Below, one piece after another: positions 1 to 7,898 of a stretch of 64,000 nt of DNA. The position numbers and the translations under genes were made by a program. Under the pieces are notes generated by a model, which saw only the letters and a list, made by a program, of their open reading frames with translations, ran no database searches and had not been told where the DNA came from. Within the stretch, counting starts at the first letter, position 1. Every line of letters begins with the position of its first letter. This DNA comes from Clostridium tunisiense TJ. Lineage in GTDB: Bacteria > Bacillota > Clostridia > Clostridiales > Clostridiaceae. Location: NCBI RefSeq assembly GCF_000300195.1, contig NZ_AMQH01000006.1, positions 124,001 through 188,000 of the forward strand. The letters run 5' to 3'.

Positions 1-68
1 CCACCAAGTAAATTCTTCATTGAAGCGTCACCTTCACTAAAAAGGTAAACGTACTTTTTGTTTTCCAT
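1..68 (-). CDS. ppdK: Pyruvate, phosphate dikinase, N-terminal fragment
   Basis: Only the first 22 complete codons are in the window; the gene runs off the left edge. The peptide begins MENKKYVYLFSEGDASMKNL and continues LGG, which matches the conserved start of PPDK proteins (the KYVYLF...LLGGKG nucleotide-binding beginning). PPDK interconverts pyruvate, ATP and phosphate with PEP, AMP and pyrophosphate. An AGGGGTG ribosome-binding site lies just upstream of the ATG. The gene follows a CcpN-type regulator, a family that controls gluconeogenic genes in Bacillus, so local control is plausible. The identification rests on a short peptide but the match is distinctive. Confidence 0.8.
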   Translation of the reverse strand, partial: MENKKYVYLFSEGDASMKNLLG

Positions 69-112
69 GGTATACACCCCTTAAATTTAATATCTATAGT
101 TTAATAAATAGA

Positions 113-125
113 GAGTTATAAACTC
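113..125. promoter_or_regulatory. 13-bp palindrome between regulator and ppdK
   Basis: GAGTT-ATA-AACTC is a perfect inverted repeat that touches the stop codon of the CcpN-like gene and lies about 45 bp upstream of ppdK. It could be an operator or a weak hairpin. No T-run follows it, so a terminator is less likely. Function is inferred only from position. Confidence 0.3.
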
Positions 126-758
126 CTACTCATCTTCACCCATCGTAACGAATAATTGTGTTATTGTAGTCTTTGAAACTTTTCCTACTATTTTAAACAC
201 TTCTTTATTTTGTTCTACTACCTTTTGTACTACTGGCAAACTATCAACTTGTCGCTCTATTATCTTTTTTGCCGCATCTAAAACTGATTCATCTTCATAT
301 ACATAAACTATATTTGGCATTCTAGTCATTATTATGCCAACTGGTACCCTGTGTATATCAACTGTTCCCATTACCATCTTAATAAAATCTTTTCTTGAAA
401 CTGCCCCCACTAGATTGCCATTGTTTTCTACAAACAGTGTACCAGCATCATTTAAGAAAAGATTTAAAATTGACTGATAAACTGTAGTTTCTTCTGATAC
501 TACAGTAGGTTTCGACATAACATCTTTAACTTTTATGTTTGTGAAACAAGACTTACTTATTTGTTCTGATGGTTTTTTCCCAAATATGTATCCAACCTTT
601 GGTCTTGCTTCTAGGTATCCACTCATTGTCAGTATTGCAAGATCAGGTCTTAGGGCGGAACGAGTTAACCCTAACTTTGCCGCTAATGCTTCACTAGTTA
701 TAGGTTGATTTTCTTTTACTAATTTAATTATTTCTTCTTGTCTTGCTGAGAGTTTAAT
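126..758 (-). CDS. CcpN-type HTH-CBS transcriptional regulator (apparent ATT start)
   Basis: The encoded 210-aa protein has an N-terminal DeoR-like winged HTH (KLSARQEEIIKLVKENQPIT, then a recognition helix with TRSALRPDLAIL) followed by two CBS domains, the architecture of Bacillus CcpN. CcpN represses gluconeogenic genes. The first ATG in this frame is at 626 and would remove the whole HTH. Upstream codons stay open to an in-frame TGA at 774-776 with no ATG, GTG or TTG in between. An AAAGGCGG ribosome-binding site sits 8-9 nt before an ATT codon at 756-758, so I take ATT as the start. The resulting length is typical of the family. A consensus extended -10 promoter lies about 90 bp upstream, and ppdK follows directly. 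A sequencing error cannot be excluded. Confidence 0.8.
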   Translation of the reverse strand: MKLSARQEEIIKLVKENQPITSEALAAKLGLTRSALRPDLAILTMSGYLEARPKVGYIFGKKPSEQISKSCFTNIKVKDVMSKPTVVSEETTVYQSILNLFLNDAGTLFVENNGNLVGAVSRKDFIKMVMGTVDIHRVPVGIIMTRMPNIVYVYEDESVLDAAKKIIERQVDSLPVVQKVVEQNKEVFKIVGKVSKTTITQLFVTMGEDE

Positions 759-845
759 ATATTTCGCCGCCTTTCAATATGAACTAAAGCAGATTTACAT
801 AAGTTATATGAAGATAGATAAGTTGACATATTTTCCATAGTTTCT

Positions 846-854
846 ATTATACCA
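846..854 (-). promoter_or_regulatory. Extended -10 promoter of the CcpN-like gene
   Basis: On the minus strand the motif TGGTATAAT is a perfect TGn extended -10 element. No good -35 is seen at 17 bp. Transcription would start near 839 and leave an 80-nt leader before the ATT start codon. Confidence 0.5.
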
Positions 855-1204
855 TGATATTATAACAAGTAATACAATTTTTCAATGTTTTTCTTAAATT
901 AACCATGAAATATTAAGATTTTTTAATGAAAAATCTTAGCTATCTCTTATTTTTGTTAAATAATATAAATTTTATACATTTTATCTTGCAAAACCTCACT
1001 AAATGAAAACATTTTCATAGAAATGAAGGTATCAATGGAGTTTTTTAATGTATTTTTTTGTACGTAATAAAATAATTTTTATTAAACTTATATATAGAAT
1101 ACAATAAAGAAACTTCACTAATAATAAACCTACTTTTACATTTTCTTTCGTATAAGTTGCTTTTAATTTATTAAGTAATATAGAACTACTGCTCAACTTA
1201 TATA

Positions 1205-1254
1205 TTTGCTACATAACTAAATTAGTTTATTCAATTGTTTAGTTATGTAGCAAA
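1205..1254. repeat. Perfect 17-bp inverted repeat
   Basis: TTTGCTACATAACTAAA (1205-1221) is matched by its exact reverse complement at 1238-1254 with a 16-nt spacer. The stem is long for a terminator and has no T-run on either side. It may be an RNA hairpin or the remnant of a small mobile repeat. Confidence 0.6.
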
Positions 1255-1265
1255 CTAAAGTCAAT

Positions 1266-1310
1266 ACTTAACTTGCACATTATTACTATCTTGGTACCCT
1301 TAAGGTTTTT
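1266..1310 (+). repeat. Dispersed intergenic repeat, copy A
   Basis: This 45-bp block aligns without gaps to 14199-14243 with 38 of 45 identical bases. Shared landmarks are ACTTAACTTGCA, CTTGGT and CTTAAGGTTTTT. A third, more diverged copy may lie at 4411-4453. All copies are in noncoding DNA and in the same orientation, opposite to the neighbouring genes. Confidence 0.5.
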
Positions 1311-1467
1311 GGTGATGAATGAAGTTCATCATGAGTAAAACAGATATTCACCTTATAAGCCTATATAAAAGCCATAAAAGACCTATGTAAGGTTGTATTG
1401 CTTATGTTAAAATCTGCAATTGGTTATAATACAAAATTTAACTTTCTATAACTTTATTCTTCATAAT

Positions 1468-1495
1468 AAAAAGTTAGCATTTCTGCTAACTTTCT
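1468..1495 (-). terminator. Intrinsic terminator of the DUF4342 gene
   Basis: The stem AAAGTTAGC / GCTAACTTT has a 6-nt loop and is followed on the minus strand by TTTTTATT. It overlaps the stop codon of the gene it terminates. Confidence 0.75.
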
Positions 1496-2100
1496 TTATG
1501 CTCAGTATTTTCTTCAGGTTTTGCAATATCTTCTTCAAATTTTACAGTGTAGGTAAAAGAATTTACTTCATCATCAGCATTCTTTTCCTTTTCACTATTA
1601 TGACTATTAAACTTATCCTTAATATCTTGGGCAGCTTCATTAGCCTTTTCCTTAGTTTCATTAAATACTGACTTTATGATTTTGTTTACTACTTCAACTG
1701 TACCATCTTCTTTTGTTATTTCAACTTGAATCTTAGTGATTATAGCTGCAGCTGCTCCAACCATTAATAGTATTGGTTGTAATAGTGCCACAAGACCTAT
1801 TGCAATACCTGCATTAACTGGAATATCTACAAGAGTTTTATCTTCTTTTTTAATTTTAATTCTTGTAACATTCCCTTTTTTAACTAAGTCTTTCATGTAA
1901 GCAATAAATTCATCCACTGTCATTGATACATCATTCATGAAGGATTTTTCTTCTTTGGTTTCCTCTTTCATCTTTTCATGATAAACCAATGCATCCACCA
2001 CATCACCATTGCATTTTTCAAGGATTTCTTTTGCTTCGCTGTAACTTAAGTTAGTTCTACTTCTTATGATATCAATTTTCTCTAAGGTAATTTCACTCAT
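1486..2100 (-). CDS. DUF4342 domain protein with UBA-like N-terminus
   Basis: This 204-aa protein of unknown function has two recognisable parts. Residues 1-45 resemble the UBA/TS-N helical bundle of elongation factor Ts and NAC (RSRTNLSYSEAKEILEKCNG). The middle, about residues 60-150, looks like DUF4342, with a hydrophobic stretch (GLVALLQPILLMVGAAAAII) that may be membrane-associated. The C-terminus is acidic and charged. I chose the ATG preceded by AAAGGAGG over an upstream extension. It lies 13 bp downstream of recO, probably in the same operon, and ends in an intrinsic terminator. No function should be assigned beyond domain names. Confidence 0.75.
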   Translation of the reverse strand: MSEITLEKIDIIRSRTNLSYSEAKEILEKCNGDVVDALVYHEKMKEETKEEKSFMNDVSMTVDEFIAYMKDLVKKGNVTRIKIKKEDKTLVDIPVNAGIAIGLVALLQPILLMVGAAAAIITKIQVEITKEDGTVEVVNKIIKSVFNETKEKANEAAQDIKDKFNSHNSEKEKNADDEVNSFTYTVKFEEDIAKPEENTEHKES

Positions 2101-2113
2101 AACAATTCCTCCT

Positions 2114-2878
2114 TTATTCTTTATCCGCACTGACTTCAGGTATTATGTTAAAATAATCTAGCATAGCTAAGCTCTTAGGTTTTCTTGGATAATTTAAAAA
2201 TATAAAGTTTGTAATAATTTTATATATGTCCTTTTTTGTAGCCTCATTAACAGAAAGTCTAGATATTTTATCTGTATCCACGGAATTTAAAAACTTTAAC
2301 ACATTATATGTGCCCTTTGACACATGTGTTCCATGAACTTTTTCACACTCCCCACAAACTGCACCATAAAATTGCAAGGATATAAAATCAGAGCAACTAA
2401 TTTTTTTATCACAAATAGCACAATTTTCTAGATGGAGTCCATACCCTGTAGCCTTTAAAAGCTTCAGTTCAAAGGTTCTAGCTAGTAATTCTAAATCTAC
2501 AGCTTTACTTTTCAATAGGTAAAAAGAACTTACAAGATCCTTAAAAAGACTTAAATAATTTTCCTCTCCACAAGCTATGTCTATAAGCTCGTTAAAGTAG
2601 GAACCATATGTTAAGGTTTCATAATCATTTAATATATCCTGAAAGGATTCAATAATTCTTCCTTCATTTAAAGTGTAAAGACTCCTGCCCTTATAAACCA
2701 CATATTCACCAAAACAAAAGGGTAAAGTTATAGAAAACCCTTTATTCTTGCTCTTTTTAGCTCCTTTTGCAAGTACAGAGATTTTTCCTAAGTCCTCACT
2801 AAAGAGCCAAACTAATCTATCATGTTCTTTGTAATCTTGAGTTTTTATAACTACTGCTCTTGTTTTTATAGTACTCAA
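2114..2878 (-). CDS. recO: DNA repair protein RecO
   Basis: RecO is a recombination mediator that anneals complementary strands and works with RecR to load RecA. The 254-aa protein has the typical N-terminal OB fold (TRAVVIKTQDYKEHDRLVWL) and a C-terminal helical domain with a zinc-type cysteine set (CAICDKK...CGEC). Length matches the family. The start is a TTG preceded by TAGGGG; no ATG fits. It sits directly downstream of era, the order era-recO being widely conserved in Firmicutes. Confidence 0.93.
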   Translation of the reverse strand: MSTIKTRAVVIKTQDYKEHDRLVWLFSEDLGKISVLAKGAKKSKNKGFSITLPFCFGEYVVYKGRSLYTLNEGRIIESFQDILNDYETLTYGSYFNELIDIACGEENYLSLFKDLVSSFYLLKSKAVDLELLARTFELKLLKATGYGLHLENCAICDKKISCSDFISLQFYGAVCGECEKVHGTHVSKGTYNVLKFLNSVDTDKISRLSVNEATKKDIYKIITNFIFLNYPRKPKSLAMLDYFNIIPEVSADKE

Positions 2879-2904
2879 TTAATCAACCCCTACGTTGTTT
2901 AGGA

Positions 2905-3786
2905 TTATTTATATCCAAGCTCTTTAAGCATAAATTGGCTGTCTCTCCAGTCCTTTTTAACTTTCACCCAAAGTTTTAGGGTTACAGGAGTATTTAAGAA
3001 TTTTTCTAAGTCCTGACGTGCATAGGTGGAAATTTTCTTCATCATAGCACCATTTTTTCCTATTATTATTCCCTTATGAGAATCTTTTTCACATAATAGG
3101 TTTGCTTCTATATTATATCTGCCTTTTTCATCTTTTTTCATATGAATTATTTCCACAGCAATACCATGAGGTACTTCTTGGGATAAAAGTCTTAAAGCCT
3201 TTTCTCTTATGGTTTCTGTAATTATAAATCTCTCCTGTTGATCAGTAATCATATCTTCTGGATAATACATTGGTCCCTCAGGTAAGTATTTTTCTATAAG
3301 ATCAGTTACTTTATCTACATTTTTACCATTAATTGCAGCCATAGGTATTATCTCTTTAAAGCTAAATACCTCTGAATAATTCACCAAAGTTTTTGCAATT
3401 CTATTCTCTGGGTTCTCATCAATTTTATTAACTAATAAAAACACTGGTACATTACACTCTTTTAATTGTTCTAATATATGCATATCTCCAGCATTAACCT
3501 CTTCCTCAGGAGTAGTTAAAAATAGTACTACATCTACTTCATTAACTGAATCCTTTGCAACCTTAACCATGTATTCTCCTAGCTTATGTCTAGGTTTATG
3601 CATTCCTGGAGTGTCCACAAACACTATCTGATGTTCTTTAGTAGTATGGATAGTTTGTATGTTGTTTCTTGTGGTTTGTGGTCTACTTGAAACTATAGAT
3701 AATTTCTCCCCCATTATATGATTTATCAAGGTAGATTTTCCTACATTTGGTCTTCCAATAATTGTTACGAATCCTGATTTGAACAT
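2905..3786 (-). CDS. era: Ribosome assembly GTPase Era
   Basis: Era is a GTPase that binds the 3' end of 16S rRNA and helps mature the 30S subunit at the membrane. The 293-aa protein has G1 GRPNVGKS at residues 11-18, the switch region RPQTTRNN, G3 DTPG at 58-61 and G4 NKID, then a C-terminal KH domain ([13 protein letters not shown]). Start ATG has a strong AGGAGG site. It lies between cdd and recO; with ybeY nearby the cluster is centred on 16S rRNA maturation. Confidence 0.96.
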   Translation of the reverse strand: MFKSGFVTIIGRPNVGKSTLINHIMGEKLSIVSSRPQTTRNNIQTIHTTKEHQIVFVDTPGMHKPRHKLGEYMVKVAKDSVNEVDVVLFLTTPEEEVNAGDMHILEQLKECNVPVFLLVNKIDENPENRIAKTLVNYSEVFSFKEIIPMAAINGKNVDKVTDLIEKYLPEGPMYYPEDMITDQQERFIITETIREKALRLLSQEVPHGIAVEIIHMKKDEKGRYNIEANLLCEKDSHKGIIIGKNGAMMKKISTYARQDLEKFLNTPVTLKLWVKVKKDWRDSQFMLKELGYK

Positions 3787-3795
3787 AATTCCTCC

Positions 3796-4194
3796 TTATT
3801 TAAATAAGTCTTCTTTAGTAAATGCACCTGGCAATATTTCTTCTAAAGTTTTCTTTACATATTCTTCTTCATTTTTAATTAGTATTATTTCTATATCCTT
3901 GCTTGCAAATTCTGCAATTACTTGTCTGCATATGCCACAAGGTGTAGTAAAAGTAGTCATATCTCCTACCACTGCAATTCTTTTTATAACTCTATGACCT
4001 TCTGATACAGCTTTAAAAATAGCTGTTCTTTCTCCACAATTTGTAGCACCAAAGGATGCATTTTCAATGTTACAGCCAGTAAATACTGTTCCATCTTCCA
4101 TTTCAACAGCAGCTCCTACTGGAAACTTTGAATATGGTACATAGGCTTTTTCTCTTGCCTCTATAGCTAATTTCACTAAATTTCTTTCCTCCAC
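3796..4194 (-). CDS. cdd: Cytidine deaminase
   Basis: This 132-aa enzyme deaminates cytidine and deoxycytidine in pyrimidine salvage. It has the zinc-site motifs of the tetrameric class: NCGERTAIF with the catalytic glutamate, and TTPCGICRQV. I start it at a GTG that lies 7 nt after GGAGGG, giving a 132-residue protein of normal family length; two tandem TTG codons further upstream lie on or before this ribosome-binding site. It is followed 9 bp later by era, as in Bacillus. Confidence 0.93.
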   Translation of the reverse strand: MEERNLVKLAIEAREKAYVPYSKFPVGAAVEMEDGTVFTGCNIENASFGATNCGERTAIFKAVSEGHRVIKRIAVVGDMTTFTTPCGICRQVIAEFASKDIEIILIKNEEEYVKKTLEEILPGAFTKEDLFK

Positions 4195-4410
4195 AATAAT
4201 TCCCTCCAACAATCAATCTATGAGTTTCGCTAATACTTCTGCATCATTATTCTTCTTGTTTTTTAACAATCTTACATATATTTTATTTAATTCCCATTTT
4301 ACAAGCTTATGGTACATAAATTATACCACTACAGGCAATAAATTCAATGTTTAATTTTCTTTAAAAATATAAATTTTTCATGCTGCAAACCTATAGAAAA
4401 CTAAATTAAA

Positions 4411-4453
4411 ATCTAACTTTTATATAAATGTATCTGGTTCCTTTAAGACTTTT
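4411..4453 (+). repeat. Possible diverged copy C of the intergenic repeat
   Basis: This stretch between cdd and dgkA shares TCTAACTT, CTGGT and TTTAAG-TTTT landmarks with the 45-bp repeat at 1266-1310 and 14199-14243. Identity is only about two thirds and gaps are needed, so membership is uncertain. Confidence 0.25.
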
Positions 4454-4492
4454 AGCCCTATACAAAATAAGTTATAACCATAGACTCCTAAA

Positions 4493-5191
4493 CTAACCTA
4501 AAAACTGATAAAGTAATAGGGTAAGCAGTGATCCAAAGGCTGCTCCAAATATAACCTCTAAAATAGAGTGCACTTCTGAATCTACCCTACTTTGTGCTAC
4601 GATAGCTGCTAGCAGATAGGAAAGAATCATCACTAGAGGTTCATTGGTTAACAAAGTTATTGTAGTTGCTACAGAAAATGCTATAGCACTATGACCACTT
4701 GGCATCCCACCCTTTAGAGGTGTTCCTTCATCGTATATGGCTTTAACTACTACAGTAACAATACTTACCACCACTAGCATAAGGAATATCATATGGGGGC
4801 TAGAGTTTTTAATCTTAGACATCATTATGATAGAAAAGGGTAGTACTCTATCATAAAATATGATGTATGCTACTAATACTGCATTTATTGCTGTAATTAA
4901 TACTGCACCCGCCGCCACATTTTTTGCAATTTTAGCTAAAGGGTGATAATAGTTTGTAGTGGCGTCAATAGCACATTCTACTGCTGTATTTATCATCTCG
5001 GCCATAATTACCATGGTAATAGTTATAGTTATTATTAGTAATTCTATCTTACTTAAATCGTAAAAGAAGCATGCAGTAAGTACCAAAAGTGCTACTGCCA
5101 TGTGAATTCTCATATTTCTTTGAGTTCTAATAGAATATATTATTCCCTCGATAGCATAGTTAAAACTATCAACAAGCTTTTTGACCTTCAT
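4493..5191 (-). CDS. Diacylglycerol/undecaprenol kinase fused to a PAP2 phosphatase
   Basis: The first ~115 residues form a DgkA-type integral membrane kinase, with the signature MAEMINTAVECAID and three membrane segments. The last ~100 residues are a PAP2 phosphatase domain with GGMPSGHSA and SRVDSEVHS motifs. Gram-positive DgkA homologues phosphorylate undecaprenol; PAP2 enzymes can dephosphorylate undecaprenyl pyrophosphate or phosphatidate. One chain may therefore handle both steps of lipid-carrier recycling. Substrate is inferred. It sits between ybeY and cdd, the normal place of dgkA. Confidence 0.88.
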   Translation of the reverse strand: MKVKKLVDSFNYAIEGIIYSIRTQRNMRIHMAVALLVLTACFFYDLSKIELLIITITITMVIMAEMINTAVECAIDATTNYYHPLAKIAKNVAAGAVLITAINAVLVAYIIFYDRVLPFSIIMMSKIKNSSPHMIFLMLVVVSIVTVVVKAIYDEGTPLKGGMPSGHSAIAFSVATTITLLTNEPLVMILSYLLAAIVAQSRVDSEVHSILEVIFGAAFGSLLTLLLYQFLG

Positions 5192-5213
5192 TACAAAACC
5201 ACCTTAAACAAAG

Positions 5214-5240
5214 TTGACATGGTGCTTTTCACCATGTCAA
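5214..5240 (-). terminator. Hairpin between ybeY and dgkA
   Basis: TTGACATGGTG / CACCATGTCAA is a perfect 11-bp stem with a 5-nt loop, followed on the minus strand by a moderately T-rich tract (CTTTGTTT). It is a terminator or attenuator between ybeY and dgkA. Confidence 0.55.
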
Positions 5241-5255
5241 ACACTTATGATTATT

Positions 5256-5756
5256 TTATCTATTAATATTAAATCTATTCAATATTTCCTCTTCTCTTTT
5301 TCTCATAACCACTTTATCTTCTTCTTCCATGTGGTCATAACCTAAAAGATGAAGAATAGAATGAACTACAAGATAGCAAACTTCTCTAAAAAAAGAATGT
5401 CCATAGTCAACGCTTTGTTCTAATGCCCTCTCTAAAGAAAGAGCCATATCTCCTAGAACTAAGTTTCCTTCATTTAAGTCAGCAGGACTAAAGTTGTAGT
5501 CTAGATACAAATCCTTGAAAACCTTATGTTCTTCATATTCTAGCATAGGAAAGGACAACACATCTGTCACCTTGTCTATATGTCTCATATCATTATTTAT
5601 TTCTCTTATTTCATCATTATCAACAAAGATAACACTAATTTCACAAGGAATATGAACTTCTTCTTCCTTTAAAGTATACTGGACAATCTCCATAATAGTT
5701 TCTTCTAGTTCCTTATTTACCTCTATTTTATCTTGTCTGTTATCTAAATAGATCAT
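5256..5756 (-). CDS. ybeY: Endoribonuclease YbeY (16S rRNA maturation)
   Basis: YbeY is a zinc-dependent endonuclease needed for 16S rRNA 3' end processing and 70S quality control. The 166-aa protein carries the metal site [11 protein letters not shown] (three histidines, HxxxHxxxxxH). Its neighbours pgpH upstream (4 bp gap) and dgkA-cdd-era downstream are the conserved order. Length is slightly above the family norm because of an insert around residues 80-100. Confidence 0.95.
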   Translation of the reverse strand: MIYLDNRQDKIEVNKELEETIMEIVQYTLKEEEVHIPCEISVIFVDNDEIREINNDMRHIDKVTDVLSFPMLEYEEHKVFKDLYLDYNFSPADLNEGNLVLGDMALSLERALEQSVDYGHSFFREVCYLVVHSILHLLGYDHMEEEDKVVMRKREEEILNRFNINR

Positions 5757-5760
5757 TTTC

Positions 5761-7872
5761 CTACTCCTTCTTTTGCTCTATGCCCTTTTCCTTTGGGTAT
5801 TCAATTCTTTCATGGTATATTCCAGATAAAACCTTTAAAAAAGCTTCTCTAATATTTTTAATATCTCTAAAGGTCAACTCTGAGTTTGAAAGTTGATTTT
5901 CTTCTAGTCTTCCCTTTATTATGTTATCAACCATAGTTTCAATTTTTTCTTTAGTTGGTCCTTGAATAGACCTAACTGCTGCTTCAACACTATCAGCAAG
6001 CATCACAATGGCTCCCTCTCTAGTTGTGGGAGCTGGTCCTTTATACTTATAATCTTCTTCCCTAACTTCCTCTGGATTTTCACTATTATTTTTCATTGTA
6101 ATATAAAAATACTTTACTAAAGAATCTCCATGGTGTTGTCCAACTATATCAACTATAGCTTGTGGCAATCCATATTTTTTTCCTAACCTAACCCCATCCA
6201 CCACATGAGAAAGGATTATAGATGAGCTTAAAGCTGGTTCAATTTTATCATGAGGGTTATCTATGCCTACTTGATTTTCTTTAAAGTAATAAGGTCTCTC
6301 TAGCTTCCCTACATCATGATAATAGGCTGAAACCCTTGCTAACACAGCATTTGCTCCAATGCTCTCCGCCGCCATTTCTGCAAGATTAGCTACTAAAACT
6401 GAGTGATGGTAGGTTCCTGGAGCCTCAAGCAGTAATCTCTTCATTAGGGGATGGTTAGGGTTTGATAACTCTAAAAGTTTTATGTTTGTTACTAAATCAA
6501 ATATATTTTCTAAAAAAGGTAAAATTCCAATAGCTAAGATCCCTGAAACAAGAGCTGATATCCCTGTTGTTAAAGATTTCTTTGCTATATCTAGCATATT
6601 GCTACTTAGAAAATATCCTATTATTGCCGTGAATACTATATTTACAATTGCCATAAAAAGGGCAGAGTATATTATATCATTTCTTTGTTGGACTTTTTTC
6701 AAAATTATTGGCACTGTTATCACATTTATTAAAGCAATTAAAGTAATATCTATAGAAAATTTACCTAAAAAGGCTATGAATATTACATTTAATGTACTTA
6801 TAACTATTGATACTTTATCTTCTATAAGAACACTCAATAATATTGGCATACATGAAAACGGAATTATATAGGGAGAGATTATCCCTAAGGTTCTCCCAAA
6901 AACCACAGTTAATAAAGTTAAAAAATTGATTAAGATTAACTTGCTTTGGTCTACATAAACACTTTTATTTTTCCCTTTAAGATATATCCATTGAAGTCCT
7001 ACTACGCCTACAACCATTGCAATTAAACTTATATGAAGAGAAAAACTGAAGGTTCTGTCTTGGTTTAACAGTCCTAGCTTTTTTAGTATATCAACTTGGG
7101 CCTGTGTAATTGGCTCTCCTTCACTTACAATAGTCTGATCCTTTTTAATCACTACTGGCTTAACCCCTTTACTAGCTTCTTGTCTTAGCTCCTCAGTCTT
7201 TTCATGATCGATAAAGTAATTAGGCTTTACCTGAGTATATCCAATAGCCATACCCAAATCTTTAATACTTTTAGAATAGGCTGAATTATTAAAGGTTGTG
7301 GTTATCACCCCTTGTGCCACCGCCATATCTTGTGGTTTATTTTCATAAATTACAGTAGTGTCAAAGAGCTTACCTATAGTTTCTGTGAGAAATTTACTTA
7401 AGCTATCTAGTTGTTTATCCTCTAAGCTAACTAATATGTTATAGTTTTCTAGAGAAAGATTTCCAATAGGGCTTTGTTCTCTCAAACTCTTACTTCTTTC
7501 TTCTTGAAGCTTTTCTGAAGAACCTTCCTCACCATTTGCAGCATTTGGCTGTATTTCTTTGTTAACCTTTTTAACCGTGTTAAATAAACCCTCTATATTT
7601 TGTATGGCATTCTTTTTTACATTGGCATCATAGCTATACATATCTTGAACATGCTTCAAAGCCTGTTCTATATTCTTTTGAGTAGTTATTTCGTCTTCTA
7701 TATCCTTGGGTGCTCTAATGTCTACCTTAGCAATATCTCCTACAGCTAAATCATATCTTGTGATTATGAGAGAAGAACTTAAAGTAAAATAGACTAAAAG
7801 TATAGTAACAAGAAATATCATATACGGTTTGGTTTTCGGAAGATTTATTTTTCTTAAATTTGTGTAACCCAT
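5761..7872 (-). CDS. pgpH: 7TM-HD cyclic-di-AMP phosphodiesterase, PgpH/YqfF family
   Basis: This 703-aa membrane protein has an N-terminal anchor, a large extracytoplasmic region (about residues 50-280), a seven-helix membrane block and a cytoplasmic HD domain with [11 protein letters not shown] and [11 protein letters not shown]. PgpH enzymes bind and hydrolyse c-di-AMP. I start at the ATG preceded by AAAAGGTGATAATA; an in-frame GTG three codons earlier lies on the ribosome-binding site. It directly follows yqfD; the phoH gene usually found between them is absent. Confidence 0.93.
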   Translation of the reverse strand: MGYTNLRKINLPKTKPYMIFLVTILLVYFTLSSSLIITRYDLAVGDIAKVDIRAPKDIEDEITTQKNIEQALKHVQDMYSYDANVKKNAIQNIEGLFNTVKKVNKEIQPNAANGEEGSSEKLQEERSKSLREQSPIGNLSLENYNILVSLEDKQLDSLSKFLTETIGKLFDTTVIYENKPQDMAVAQGVITTTFNNSAYSKSIKDLGMAIGYTQVKPNYFIDHEKTEELRQEASKGVKPVVIKKDQTIVSEGEPITQAQVDILKKLGLLNQDRTFSFSLHISLIAMVVGVVGLQWIYLKGKNKSVYVDQSKLILINFLTLLTVVFGRTLGIISPYIIPFSCMPILLSVLIEDKVSIVISTLNVIFIAFLGKFSIDITLIALINVITVPIILKKVQQRNDIIYSALFMAIVNIVFTAIIGYFLSSNMLDIAKKSLTTGISALVSGILAIGILPFLENIFDLVTNIKLLELSNPNHPLMKRLLLEAPGTYHHSVLVANLAEMAAESIGANAVLARVSAYYHDVGKLERPYYFKENQVGIDNPHDKIEPALSSSIILSHVVDGVRLGKKYGLPQAIVDIVGQHHGDSLVKYFYITMKNNSENPEEVREEDYKYKGPAPTTREGAIVMLADSVEAAVRSIQGPTKEKIETMVDNIIKGRLEENQLSNSELTFRDIKNIREAFLKVLSGIYHERIEYPKEKGIEQKKE

Positions 7873-7898
7873 TATTATCACCTTTTCTTTTTGGATAA

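Larger units (their letters stand above)
855..1467. other. Noncoding region of about 610 bp with repeats
   Basis: No convincing gene is seen on either strand. The region lies between the terminator of the DUF4342 gene and the promoter of the CcpN-like gene. It contains a perfect 17-bp inverted repeat (1205-1254), one copy of a dispersed 45-bp repeat (1266-1310) and a small hairpin TGATGAA-TGAAG-TTCATCA just after that copy. Confidence 0.6.

Noticed and set aside
126..626. The CcpN-like gene as a 166-aa CBS-only protein
   Set aside because: The frame upstream of 626 encodes a full HTH matching CcpN family order and a ribosome-binding site precedes the ATT at 756-758.
1255..1440. T-box or other known riboswitch in the noncoding block
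   Set aside because: No AGGGTGGNACCGCG antiterminator motif or other signature I recognise, and no downstream gene on the plus strand.
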